Below are positions 50,401 to 57,206 of a stretch of 64,000 nt of DNA, piece after piece (within the stretch, counting starts at the first letter, position 1; every line of letters starts with the position of its first letter). Under the pieces are notes generated by a model that had not been told where the DNA came from, ran no database searches, and saw only the letters and a program-made list of their open reading frames with translations. The stretch covers positions 23,618-87,617 of IMG/VR virus record IMGVR_UViG_3300045972_000071. One strand, written 5' to 3'. This stretch comes from a virus. The translations under genes were made by a program, and so were the position numbers.

Positions 50401-52115
50401 TCAATGGCTATTGACTCTGCATTGAACTGCCTACTTGCATTCATTGCATAGTTACGCTCATATTCAGCAGTTGCCCCCGCTAGGCGGGAAGCAGCCAATT
50501 CCTTCTCTTCCATAGCCATCATCACGTTAGCTCTTGCCCCCGCCATAAGCCCGTTGACACGTTCTTGTTCAGCAAGTCTGAATGCGTTGGAAGATTCAAT
50601 AGCCAACATGTCTGCTTCGGCTACTCTTAATGTAGATGCCGCTTTTTCCACATTAGCCGTTATTTGTTCTCTTGTTGTTACAACTCCAGCACCATACATG
50701 GCTGCTTTTTCTGCTTCTGCCATAGCAAGGAGTTGTGATTTTGTCAGAACATCGGCTTGTGTCTTTCCTAAGATTGCGAGAGCCTCTGCTTCTACAACGA
50801 TAGCTTTAGAGGCTCCCGATATAGATCCGTTAAATATAGAATGCGCCGCAGATGATAGTTTTACTGATGTGTACCACATGGTGAGCAGTAACACCATATT
50901 GATTAGTGCCTCAGAATGCTTTACCATTCCAGCAGTACCATCAAGAATTACACTACCTATATTTTTCAATCCAGCACTTATACTATCAATCATCTTTGCT
51001 ACTTCTGGTTTGATGGATAGTTTTTGTGTAGCAGAATCAACGTCAAATACAGCATTCCTGACTTTTATCCAAGCGCCATGCACTGCATTAGCAAGAACGT
51101 CGGCATTACCACGTAAATACTCATTCAGATTACTCACTATGCCAGATAGTTCAGCCACCACAGGAGTAAACGATTTTCTTTGTACAAGATTTATGGATGT
51201 TTCCAGTGATGTCTTAATTGCTGTCCACGTCTTATTAATATCACCAGAAGCCATGTTAATACCAGCTAAATACGGAGCCAGACGTTCAAGCAAATCACCA
51301 TGTTGTTTACCTAATGCAACAACATCCTTTAATCCTCCTTTATATAATCCTTGCGCCTTTATCTGCTCATTCAAAACTTTTGCTAAGGTAGAACCTTGAT
51401 TGATAGTTCCAGACATTAACGCCCGCATCTCTTGAAACATCTGTTTGTTCTGATCTTGTCCTGCGGTATATAAAGCAATAGCGTTGGATATTGCTGTAAA
51501 TGACTCTACCTGCTTCTTGTTATTAACGTCAAGAACTACGCCCTGAGCGGTCATAACTTGCAACATAGCCATCAAACCAGCATAGTTTGCAAGGGAGTTT
51601 TTATCTATCTCCATGAGTTTACGTGCGAGAACGTCTGCATACCTAGCACTTTCACTATATGCGGCTTGCATCTTTCCAGAATCGTTTGAATCAATCCTAT
51701 CACGGATAATAGCTATCTGTGTTAATCCTGCCGCTATTTGAATTACCGATATTTGAAATTCATCCACAGCAGTTATACCAGATTTTATGAAGGAAATAAA
51801 TCCACCTACGGCATCTCCTAAAGCGCGGAATACAAGAACGGTAGCCCCAATACGCAATATCCTATCACGGAGATTGTCGAATTGGCTACCTGTGGAAGCT
51901 AATGGAGAGCGTAAATCATTGAGTGCTTGCTTGACAGAACTCAATCCACTCATAGATGTATTGTTGAAGGATGTACTTCCAGATAACGCTTTCATAGCCG
52001 CAGAGGTCTTTGAAGCCTCTTGCTGTATGCGTAGCATGTTAGCAGTGATGGTTTGAGTTGCTGGTCCTGACCCATCATTAATGACTACATTTAACCCTGC
52101 GGCTGTATCTGCCAT
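44475..52115 (-). CDS. Tape measure protein
   Basis: A 2546-residue protein, the largest here; it spans the tail tube and sets its length. N-terminal helical region (SSVKQALNDLRSPLAST), Trp-rich membrane-like segment near 720 (GAITLALMVGYWWW), coiled coils near 1050-1330, a Gly/Ala hydrophobic stretch near 1460-1480 that may insert in the host membrane, and near 2065-2240 about seven tandem repeats of 24 residues (e.g. EKKIVQAAVNGSIDSATAK). Near 2413 DLNSDGKIDFTDF is a calcium-binding EF/dockerin loop. No peptidase or lysozyme motif recognised. Confidence 0.92.
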   Translation of the reverse strand: MADTAAGLNVVINDGSGPATQTITANMLRIQQEASKTSAAMKALSGSTSFNNTSMSGLSSVKQALNDLRSPLASTGSQFDNLRDRILRIGATVLVFRALGDAVGGFISFIKSGITAVDEFQISVIQIAAGLTQIAIIRDRIDSNDSGKMQAAYSESARYADVLARKLMEIDKNSLANYAGLMAMLQVMTAQGVVLDVNNKKQVESFTAISNAIALYTAGQDQNKQMFQEMRALMSGTINQGSTLAKVLNEQIKAQGLYKGGLKDVVALGKQHGDLLERLAPYLAGINMASGDINKTWTAIKTSLETSINLVQRKSFTPVVAELSGIVSNLNEYLRGNADVLANAVHGAWIKVRNAVFDVDSATQKLSIKPEVAKMIDSISAGLKNIGSVILDGTAGMVKHSEALINMVLLLTMWYTSVKLSSAAHSIFNGSISGASKAIVVEAEALAILGKTQADVLTKSQLLAMAEAEKAAMYGAGVVTTREQITANVEKAASTLRVAEADMLAIESSNAFRLAEQERVNGLMAGARANVMMAMEEKELAASRLAGATAEYERNYAMNASRQFNAESIAIERIAIVELEQAKLSLAAAEANFASKYAYQIELSQAETASLNLQTEAVRRLNAAKLGSMMADGSAAAAAGAYNAALVKQGINTGFVSGAQLARNQILFNEADHLKQAYLRNVAHTEALLMNQRALDATSLSTRALTTAKVALSSALNLVGGPLGAITLALMVGYWWWEKYGNAAEKAKKQAGIEVADAKKLADSIEATNEATRKKLELEWRLREEKSTGNASPVSTDDKAIVAMGNDYAVYLREVKRGGELLAQSRGFQDQLNHAVGAGLTTAVGMTGDAYDSLKKKIDSTNTAAKESLSSAERIKKGALNRSLMEPGAPGSAKMPPLDDTATGLSDVDKAFNHLVDGWDRWNAKVIQSEKYQNALQASIGEVNRELEAQLRDGAGATGADAEMMRARYKRQAEEVIKNKTEADTKRGQGIFDKEKGSSELTIFKAQMAEKKAQLQIAHEDQKITTASMYDSLLSYSKQEADKEIVILEQIINKKKEAAKTEVDKFAQGKGSQGAILESSAELLAAETILAKFRADEGRRQDTLSREKVKALRKEREEVIALQTATATMQNTRLTDEAKKVGTSAVTGEVINPVANEMAIIKEAHEEKLRMIELEKAAILEKQQASAANLSKWSEYEIQLSELRLKTMVAGKDKEMAINKLQKDQEKAGYDRLVTQAGQVFPKITSFAKLSAMAQADYTDKTKNQYTGMEQGKMKLAGDSAAFIGNSLMDVANMQDKTSRSGFETAKALQIGATIMSTASAVMAQLTIPGPAGWAMAAAAAALGAVQIALIASTSFGDSGSGVKAPSGSFQAGGAGSSSGSNPVDNIGTSTGSAYTSIANQQTSSQLNRIADAMGNAAHAMLSVSDSLFTIADSFKSGGAGSNLAIDAPNRFAQKNTAVNDVNYGGNMLKGAAIGAAWGAGGGIAGAIGGAIVGTVVGAIYSLGQSMFGSGSWTRENSGIQMGLKDGKISSQDFVDMKKKGGWFSSDKSRTDWSKSSDPFTNSLNSYYGNMSAGLNQRGTMLGVGSQIDNATKNSTYTSGKINTAGRSIEDITKDIENAFNDMSNRIITDAIPNIAAYAINSSETATAVYNRLSDSIANVTSQYDLIGKAMTLTGIEGANAAYKMEQLFGGTDKFNKAMDAYSTAMFTDPEKQVLKAKVSMDKVRVTWMMINNTYEDANLIMPTTNEEFRNLVNTVTNPELVATLIELGPAFAEVTKQMKAVSQSTMDYQVRILKLNPAYKNLSSVIDLQITQQTEMKDAIAAGLDITSLKIAQELEMADAMKTASSTVSEAMQKILDASKTALTDSISFTQSILNAKKTLLTGAATGASTESAYKTAKANMDTADKTNVVERVNALITASKTYNASSLTYQKDYAAGIAKLDQFSNTTGDLSAVDKQLVLLDEISKAITSGDQAMLKQLSVTWEAMQIDTGSAASALGLSIKALIDVTNTPITPSTTPDAIKLQITNLQDALKDPKLTGVAAEAVKSSIGALQLAFDNTISSASANDSIKTTYTVVQGALDGTINGTLASTYIAQNANIIQNALNGSIDSATATSAIANEKSIISANLNRIIDSSTAVSAIATERNIIQLALDNSIDAETAKYYIDGEKKIVQAAVNGSIDSATAKSAIDIEKKLIQGVIDGTISAADAKIAITKEQKTIQDVVNGTISGADGKKAIETQLGLVTTALSNGLNNPTDSVSANLIKFNEALTASAKATKDGLLNFVNALAIVSDYTSQKTIAQTTVSSLLDQYKTGTLSVADYKTKSDAAVATLNSTIAKGQTNGLTGLSGVTTAPSTSDTDSRMQVLAGTGNNPQHSYTFGTTMVSSLLSGILDKVSLMQQGFIPADLRYDLNSDGKIDFTDFMNWWGISQGSYKYSSFKGKDGLPLPAFATGTASVPYDMTAQIHQGEIIMDRASSDVLRKYGIPTTGSADNKESLAEQKETNRQLAANVRVLQAGFNRLIEINEKQESRLATMEQKARQVANQ
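45390..45920 (-). repeat. Tandem 24-residue repeats in the tape measure gene
   Basis: About seven units of 72 bases, diverged at DNA level but clear in protein: unit form E-K-x-I-I-Q-x-A-L-x-G-S-I-D-S-A-T-A-x-x-A-I. Each unit likely adds a fixed helical length, so copy number would tune tail length. Confidence 0.75.
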
Positions 52116-52459
52116 TATTTCACCTTTGATTTTTCATAGAAGTGTTCGGTATAGATACTATCCAATAGCCCTATCATCTGTAAGCAATCTCTCCTATCAT
52201 CAGGATCATCTACTTCATTCTCATTGAGCCATGTAAGTTTTGTGGGATATGGTATATCAGCAACACCTGATGCTGTGAACTGCCTGCTTCCAGATATCTC
52301 TTGAAAAGAGTTCCAATAATAAAGCTGAAATTGGTTTAGGACGGGGCGACTACGAAGGGCATGTGGTATATCCTCTTCTGTAGTCGCCCCCTCTGCTATC
52401 TCTTTCAAGAATTTTATTTGACTACCCCATTGCAGGTTCCATTTGAGATAGTCCGTTAA
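52115..52459 (-). CDS. Tail assembly chaperone T segment, read by -1 frameshift
   Basis: This frame is open from the slippery site at the end of the G gene to 52115 (114 residues). Slippage turns the G end into KKLTDYLKWNLQWG and continues into KEIAEGATTEEDIPHALRS. The fused G-T protein would be about 270 residues. G and G-T coat the tape measure while the tube assembles. A TTG start at 52408 without a good binding site could give T alone but is unlikely. Confidence 0.8.
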   Translation of the reverse strand, partial: LTDYLKWNLQWGSQIKFLKEIAEGATTEEDIPHALRSRPVLNQFQLYYWNSFQEISGSRQFTASGVADIPYPTKLTWLNENEVDDPDDRRDCLQMIGLLDSIYTEHFYEKSKVK

Positions 52460-52926
52460 TTTTTTGCGTCAACTTCCTTCTGATCTTGACGGAACAGATT
52501 GAAATTCGTTGCCACTTTGATAACATCGGAGAACAAACGCTGTCCGAGGTTAAGACCAAGAGTGACGTTCTTCTCACCAAACATGAGAATATCACCGTTT
52601 TCATCATAGATACCAGGAACAAAGTTGTCATTTTCATCCTTAACTTCCCACTCAAGAATGACAGTAGCGGCATACACTTCTGCAAGGACCTTGTGGAACG
52701 CTTTGTCCGAGAAGCTGTCATTCCGAATCTGAGTTTCAAAAGGTTTCAGTTTCAGTTTCAGCATTTTCTCGTAGCGGGTGTTTTCTGTACCGGCGTAAGT
52801 TACCTTGATACGAACATCTTCATCTTCGTACCAGATACCAGCTTTGAGCAAAGAATCATCTGTGTGATACTTTGCATACGGGTTACGTTTTGCTTTTGGT
52901 TCGGTTACTGTGTTTGTCTCTTCCAT
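52456..52926 (-). CDS. Tail assembly chaperone G
   Basis: A 156-residue acidic/helical protein between tail tube and tape measure genes, the standard place for chaperone G. It has KMLKLKLKPFETQIRNDSF and a helical end. It ends in GCA AAA AAT TAA. The run A AAA AAT is a -1 slippery heptamer immediately before the stop. GGGAG precedes the ATG. Confidence 0.8.
   Translation of the reverse strand: MEETNTVTEPKAKRNPYAKYHTDDSLLKAGIWYEDEDVRIKVTYAGTENTRYEKMLKLKLKPFETQIRNDSFSDKAFHKVLAEVYAATVILEWEVKDENDNFVPGIYDENGDILMFGEKNVTLGLNLGQRLFSDVIKVATNFNLFRQDQKEVDAKN
52459..52465 (-). promoter_or_regulatory. Programmed -1 frameshift site A AAA AAT
   Basis: Six A and one T, in phase as A AAA AAT at the last codons of the G gene, with the stop TAA right after. 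Shifting back one base opens a frame with no stop for 114 codons. Typical of the G/G-T system of long-tailed phages. Confidence 0.8.
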
Positions 52927-53022
52927 TTGGATTGTCTCCCTTTTAGTGTGATATCAGCAATGCTGATTGTTAAAACCGCTTTCTTAAACGAACAAAACCT
53001 ACTCTTAAAACGATTTGTTTTA

Positions 53023-53055
53023 GTGAGTGCATAGAACGACATACTATGCACTCAC
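53023..53055 (-). terminator. Strong hairpin after the tail tube gene
   Basis: GTGAGTGCATAG (53023-53034) pairs perfectly over 12 bp with 53044-53055, loop of 9. It follows the tail tube stop on the - strand without a T-run, so it may be partial termination or an RNA-end stabiliser that raises tube protein over downstream genes. The 95 bases after it hold no gene. Confidence 0.65.
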
Positions 53056-53063
53056 CATTCAGG

Positions 53064-54620
53064 TTAACCGAAGTAATCAATCTGGATTGTCTTACCACCG
53101 TGCATACCAGTTACGTCAGGGTTTCCTTCAATTTCAAAGTCTGCCATAACGTCCTGCCCAGGTCCACCAGCAACGACTTTCGGGTTCATAATCGTAGCAT
53201 TGCAGAAGGTGATAACATAACCTTTTGTAGCTGATACGTTAGGAAGACCGTCAAGAGCATAGAAACTGATAGGACCAGCCTGCTCGTTGATATACTGATT
53301 GTACAGAGCGAAATCTTTGAAGTATGTGGACAGTGTACCAGTGATAAGCTGTTTTCCTGAACGCATACCAAGAGCAGAAGAAGAACCGATACCGTACTGT
53401 GCCGCGGCACCTTCTTTGTTCCACTTGACGCCGATCTTCTGTACGACACCGTTGATAGCAGAAGGAACACCGGCAGTTGCACCGTCAATTCCACGCCATA
53501 CAGTACCAATACCTTTGATCGAGTCAACAATCGTACCATTTGGTGCGGCAGTTGAAGCAGTGAGACCTGCGATAGCGGCTGTATCTGTTGTCTCCCGTTT
53601 GTTCAGGAATGCAAGGGTTCCTTTCAGATAGTCACCCACACCAACGTCAAGTGAACCACCAGTTGGGAAAGAACCAGCATAACGAAGATACAGTGCCGCG
53701 GCCATTTTCTTTTCAAACGTGAAGCTGTTGAAAACAATGTCATTGCGGAGATACTGACCTTCAATGCTTGTAGCACCACATGCGGCACCAGTCTCAACAG
53801 CAACAAGTGGTACCCATGAGAGCATATCCAACTGCAGGGTAGTGGCGTTTGTGATCGTTTTTACACGGGCAATACCACGATTTGTTGTACCAGTAGCAGT
53901 GTAAATCTTCACGAACTGACCAACAACGACAGCGTGGGTTGTGGTAAACAATGCGTCAGTCATAGCAAACTGAATCGTATTTGCAGATGCAATGGTTGTT
54001 ATAGCCATAGTCGCGGCAGCCGTTATTGCTGGAATCCATGTGCAATCTGCGAGTTTTATCTGGGTAGTAGAATCAACAGAGACAACACGGGCAACACCAC
54101 TTTGTGTCGGAGCACCTGCAGAACTGATTCTGATCTTCATACCAGCTACTACAGGAGCATGTGTAGACAAGAACAGAGCATCCGATGCTACCAACGTACA
54201 TGTACTACCACTGGCTGCTGAAATTTGCAGAGTTGCGGCACCAGATACAAAGGTTATTGGTGTGAATGTAGCAGTTGCGGCACCACCAGTAAAACCAGCG
54301 GCTCCGAATGAGCCAAGACCAGTTATGCTGAACGCACTACCCAACGAAGAGGCAATTAGATCGTTGTGTGTACCAGCGGATACAGAGAAGTTCAACGAAC
54401 CAGTTGATTCCTCTTTTGTTGTGATTGCGGCAGACGACTGACCAGTAGGGTCAATTTCTGCGGGACGTGTACGTGACTTAGAACCACTGAATCCTTCTGA
54501 ATCCAGTCGAAGCAGTTTAAGGGCACCTGTATTAGGTGTAACCCCCCACTGAGCCTCAGAGATGTATCCCATAACGAGATCATCTGTTCCAATAGCGGCT
54601 GCGTAGTCTGTTGTTGGCAT
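53064..54620 (-). CDS. Major tail tube protein with extra beta-barrel modules
   Basis: A 518-residue protein, long for a tube protein (usually 150-300). The core (GTDDLVMGYISEAQWGVTP, then TGSLNFSVSAGTHNDL and the C-terminal GDPGQDVMADFEIEGNPDV-like strand region) fits tube folds. Residues about 115-270 contain two tandem modules (VAGMKIRISSAG and VVGQFVKIYTATG, each followed by GVARV or GIARV) likely displayed on the outside. It lies just before the chaperones. Confidence 0.8.
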   Translation of the reverse strand: MPTTDYAAAIGTDDLVMGYISEAQWGVTPNTGALKLLRLDSEGFSGSKSRTRPAEIDPTGQSSAAITTKEESTGSLNFSVSAGTHNDLIASSLGSAFSITGLGSFGAAGFTGGAATATFTPITFVSGAATLQISAASGSTCTLVASDALFLSTHAPVVAGMKIRISSAGAPTQSGVARVVSVDSTTQIKLADCTWIPAITAAATMAITTIASANTIQFAMTDALFTTTHAVVVGQFVKIYTATGTTNRGIARVKTITNATTLQLDMLSWVPLVAVETGAACGATSIEGQYLRNDIVFNSFTFEKKMAAALYLRYAGSFPTGGSLDVGVGDYLKGTLAFLNKRETTDTAAIAGLTASTAAPNGTIVDSIKGIGTVWRGIDGATAGVPSAINGVVQKIGVKWNKEGAAAQYGIGSSSALGMRSGKQLITGTLSTYFKDFALYNQYINEQAGPISFYALDGLPNVSATKGYVITFCNATIMNPKVVAGGPGQDVMADFEIEGNPDVTGMHGGKTIQIDYFG

Positions 54621-54635
54621 AACTTATTTCTCCTT

Positions 54636-54764
54636 TTATTTAGTTTCTTCTGCATCCGTGTAGTAAAAATTTCCATCTTTAAAATAGACAGACGGTTTGA
54701 CTTCCTCAGTAAGAACTTCCACTTCTGTTGGAACTTCTACCTCTGCAACTTCGGGCTTTGCCAT
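54636..54764 (-). CDS. 42-residue Glu/Val-rich protein before the tail tube gene
   Basis: ATG at 54764 follows AGGAGG by 6 bases; 42 codons end at 54636. It opens MAKPEVAEVEVPTEVEVLTE and continues with VYFKDGNFYYTDAEE, a small strand pair. The strong binding site and lack of any other reading in this gap support it. Function unknown. Confidence 0.65.
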   Translation of the reverse strand: MAKPEVAEVEVPTEVEVLTEEVKPSVYFKDGNFYYTDAEETK

Positions 54765-54774
54765 GATATCCTCC

Positions 54775-55173
54775 TTAGTGTCGTGTATCTATTTGAAAAG
54801 GGATAATTACATTTATTTGGTACCAACCAAAACCATCATTGCCTATATTCTTGACCGTAGCACTTTTGCATGTAACAGAAGTACCCGACCAAAAGCGAAA
54901 AGCATCAGCAACAATGTCTGCTTTCTTCATCAAAGTGATTCCACCTTGGCCCATTGGTGCAAACATCTGAATAACAAGATCACCAACAATACGGAATGTT
55001 TTAGTAGTTGAACCTATATCCATCGCATCTTCTCTATAAGCAATAGGATTAAATCGACACCAGTAATCCTTGGGTTTCGCAAATACTTCGTTTGGAAACT
55101 CAGTAGGAGGAGGAGTCCACGCTGTTTCATAACGCTTTCTCAACTCCGTATATAATGTTTGGTTTACGCCCAC
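54775..55173 (-). CDS. Tail terminator protein
   Basis: A 132-residue protein in the usual place between neck and tube genes. DLVIQMFAPMGQGGITLMKK and the end GFGWYQINVIIPFQID match tail terminator (gpU-like/DUF4128) strand order. It would cap the tail tube and join it to the head. It overlaps the neck gene by 10 bases. Confidence 0.68.
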   Translation of the reverse strand: MGVNQTLYTELRKRYETAWTPPPTEFPNEVFAKPKDYWCRFNPIAYREDAMDIGSTTKTFRIVGDLVIQMFAPMGQGGITLMKKADIVADAFRFWSGTSVTCKSATVKNIGNDGFGWYQINVIIPFQIDTRH

Positions 55174-55613
55174 TTTTTACCTGCCATGTATGCATTGATA
55201 TATGTGATCGTATCAGCTAATGCTGGACCTGTTATGCCCTGTGGAGCTTTCTGACTACTACCGTCCTCTAAGTAAACAATGTACCTCAGATTATTGTAGA
55301 TAGTGAACGTCTTATTTGCCTTTGCACTTCCAGATGGTCCTAAACCACCTAATCTAGCACGTATGGCTTGTTCAGCTAAGGGCCTAGGAACAGCATCATT
55401 CCCTTCTCCTATACCTTCATCACTCTTCGGGGCATTGACAGCTACACGCCAATTACCTTTAGCAAGTCCCGTTAACTTCGGAGTATAGTGTACCAAGCTA
55501 CGATACATGATAACGGCTATGTCGATCTGGCGTCTAACAAACGCTGTGGGGACATCTTTTTCTACAAAATCCCTGAGTATTTTATTAAATTCCTCAACAT
55601 TGTCCACCAGCAT
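55164..55613 (-). CDS. HK97 gp10-like neck/tail completion protein
   Basis: A 149-residue protein with marks of the gp10-like family: YTPKLTGLAKGNWRVAVN in the middle and YIVYLEDGSSQKAPQGITG near the end (NWR and YLExGSSxQAP). It sits at the head-tail joint or aids tail completion. Confidence 0.75.
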   Translation of the reverse strand: MLVDNVEEFNKILRDFVEKDVPTAFVRRQIDIAVIMYRSLVHYTPKLTGLAKGNWRVAVNAPKSDEGIGEGNDAVPRPLAEQAIRARLGGLGPSGSAKANKTFTIYNNLRYIVYLEDGSSQKAPQGITGPALADTITYINAYMAGKKWA

Positions 55614-55617
55614 ACTA

Positions 55618-55830
55618 CTACCCCTCGGGGAACTTTGTCAATTCATTCCAGTGGTGACAAGACTTGCGTGAACATTTTATCTTGATACTACCATAAATAT
55701 ATATTTCCACTGGGGCATAAGTTTCACCGACTGATTTACCGAAACTGTAGTACCACATACCATCGGGTTTCTGTTCTATCAATCGCTTTTTACACTTCTC
55801 ACAGTTTATAAATGTACTTGGTTGTGTCAT
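55618..55830 (-). CDS. Small zinc-ribbon protein
   Basis: Seventy residues with two cysteine pairs (CEKCKKRL near 10 and IKCSRKSCHHWNEL near 53) framing a strand-rich loop. The pattern resembles the Com zinc-finger translational regulators and other phage zinc ribbons. Embedded among connector genes; role unknown. Confidence 0.65.
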   Translation of the reverse strand: MTQPSTFINCEKCKKRLIEQKPDGMWYYSFGKSVGETYAPVEIYIYGSIKIKCSRKSCHHWNELTKFPEG

Positions 55831-56456
55831 AGCAAATACGCTGGACGTTCATCATCCACAAGATTAAGAACACTCAATCCTGGGTATGTGTATCGGTCAA
55901 TGCTTTGTACACGATAGAACTCAGTAGCGGTTAGATGGATTCTATCCTCTTCCACTACATTATATGATAACGGGACACAGCAATCCAGTTTGTATGCAAG
56001 ATCACGTCCTGTTGTCTCACCAGTATTTGATAAAGCCGTGCTTGAACTCTGAAATACCATTCCATAGGGGGCGGCTACTTTAACTGTCCATCCCTGTGTA
56101 ATTTCGTATGTAACTGGATCCTGTACTTGCGAGTATGATAATATATGTGAGGTTAAAGGAAAGTTGCACTTCAAAACCATTGCAGCAAACTCTACAACCT
56201 CTCCCTCAAATATATCTGGAGTCTTATTTGCTACTATGTAATAGTTACCTTCAAAGAATATTATATCACCGGATATTACCTGAGTGTTATATACCAATGA
56301 TGCTTTTAACTGATGTTCCCGTGTAAATGGTCGTGAAGAGGACTCATTCAATTCGTAGGTCATGTACTCAAATAGGTTACCAGTAGGTCGCAAGATCGTG
56401 ATCTTTGTACCTACTTCCTGTGTAACCTGAGCTATGTCATAACCTATACCGGACAT
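55827..56456 (-). CDS. Head closure-like connector protein
   Basis: A 209-residue beta-rich protein by position a head-tail stopper. YNTQVISGDIIFFEGNYYIV and the C-terminal EFYRVQSIDRYTYPGL resemble small barrel folds of head closure proteins, but it is longer than usual (100-130). It overlaps both neighbours by a few bases. Confidence 0.5.
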   Translation of the reverse strand: MSGIGYDIAQVTQEVGTKITILRPTGNLFEYMTYELNESSSRPFTREHQLKASLVYNTQVISGDIIFFEGNYYIVANKTPDIFEGEVVEFAAMVLKCNFPLTSHILSYSQVQDPVTYEITQGWTVKVAAPYGMVFQSSSTALSNTGETTGRDLAYKLDCCVPLSYNVVEEDRIHLTATEFYRVQSIDRYTYPGLSVLNLVDDERPAYLL

Positions 56457-56905
56457 TAAGCACCTGTGTTTATATATTTAATTAAGTCAGAATATGTAAG
56501 GTCTCTACCTAATCCATCATACACGAAACCTGCGTTTATAGCTGTTCCAAACATCTTGTATGACTCAGTAGATGAAAAGATATTTGTATTAGAGGACAGA
56601 GCTTTCTCGTACTCGGAGTCCATGTTTTTGAGTAGCTTTTCGTAGTGTTCAAATCGCTGTTGAAGATTTACCTGCTTATATTTAAACTTTTGTGCGGAAG
56701 CTGTCCAAAGGATAAAGCAAGCGTGTCGGATAGCTCGCTTAACAATCCAAAGACACTTAGTAGGATCAGCAACGGGATATACCCATCCTAATTCTGCCAT
56801 AGCATTACCACAGGCGGCTTCTAACCCATCTACTGTGAGGGCAGAAGCCGCTGAGGACATCTGAATTGTAACTAAATCAACAACATCGTCAACGGAGGTC
56901 AACAT
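56456..56905 (-). CDS. Head-tail adaptor-like protein
   Basis: A 149-residue, mostly helical protein (VDDVVDLVTIQMSSAASAL; IVKRAIRHACFILWTASAQKFKYK). Size, helical pattern and place after the capsid genes fit the gp6/gp15-type adaptor that docks on the portal. No strong motif. Confidence 0.55.
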   Translation of the reverse strand: MLTSVDDVVDLVTIQMSSAASALTVDGLEAACGNAMAELGWVYPVADPTKCLWIVKRAIRHACFILWTASAQKFKYKQVNLQQRFEHYEKLLKNMDSEYEKALSSNTNIFSSTESYKMFGTAINAGFVYDGLGRDLTYSDLIKYINTGA

Positions 56906-56906
56906 G

Positions 56907-57146
56907 TCAGTTCCTTATTTTACGGGGTACCCTAGCTGATGTGTTTGCTTTCGATGCCGCTGGGGCTTGTATTTTTTTCGGTGTTTCATCAGCAGGTGTG
57001 ACATCCAATACATCGAAATATCTTGGATCAGCCAATGATTCTTCATTGACATAAGATGGAAATGGTTCGATTGAATCATCCAAAATAGTACCAACGTCAA
57101 CATGGCTTCCACGTAACTGCAATGTTACCTTTAATCTCAATTTCAT
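56907..57146 (-). CDS. Small basic-tailed protein after the capsid gene
   Basis: Seventy-nine residues from ATG 57146 (AAGGAG 7 bases upstream); a longer reading runs into the hairpin that follows the capsid gene. It starts MKLRLKVTLQLRGSHVDVG, a strand pair, and ends in a Lys/Pro/Ala tail. Unknown, possibly a capsid accessory. Confidence 0.6.
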   Translation of the reverse strand: MKLRLKVTLQLRGSHVDVGTILDDSIEPFPSYVNEESLADPRYFDVLDVTPADETPKKIQAPAASKANTSARVPRKIRN

Positions 57147-57168
57147 ATAATGCTCCTTTCGGATTGAT

Positions 57169-57195
57169 AGTGCAGGGGCGTTACACCCCTGCACT
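57169..57195 (-). terminator. Hairpin after the major capsid gene
   Basis: AGTGCAGGGG (57169-57178) pairs perfectly with 57186-57195 around a 7-base loop. It lies 11 bases past the capsid stop. No T-run, so probably a partial stop or mRNA end stabiliser that favours capsid protein. Confidence 0.65.
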
Positions 57196-57206
57196 GTTAC
57201 TGCCTG

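Noticed and set aside
50554-51399. 281-codon open frame on the + strand inside the tape measure gene
   Set aside because: It lies wholly antisense to a clear tape measure gene, has no ribosome binding site, and its Ala/Ser/Thr-rich sequence mirrors the helical gene's codons.
52930-52990. Promoter before tail chaperone G
   Set aside because: A TTAACA and TATCAC pair on the - strand has a 14-base spacer, too short to claim.
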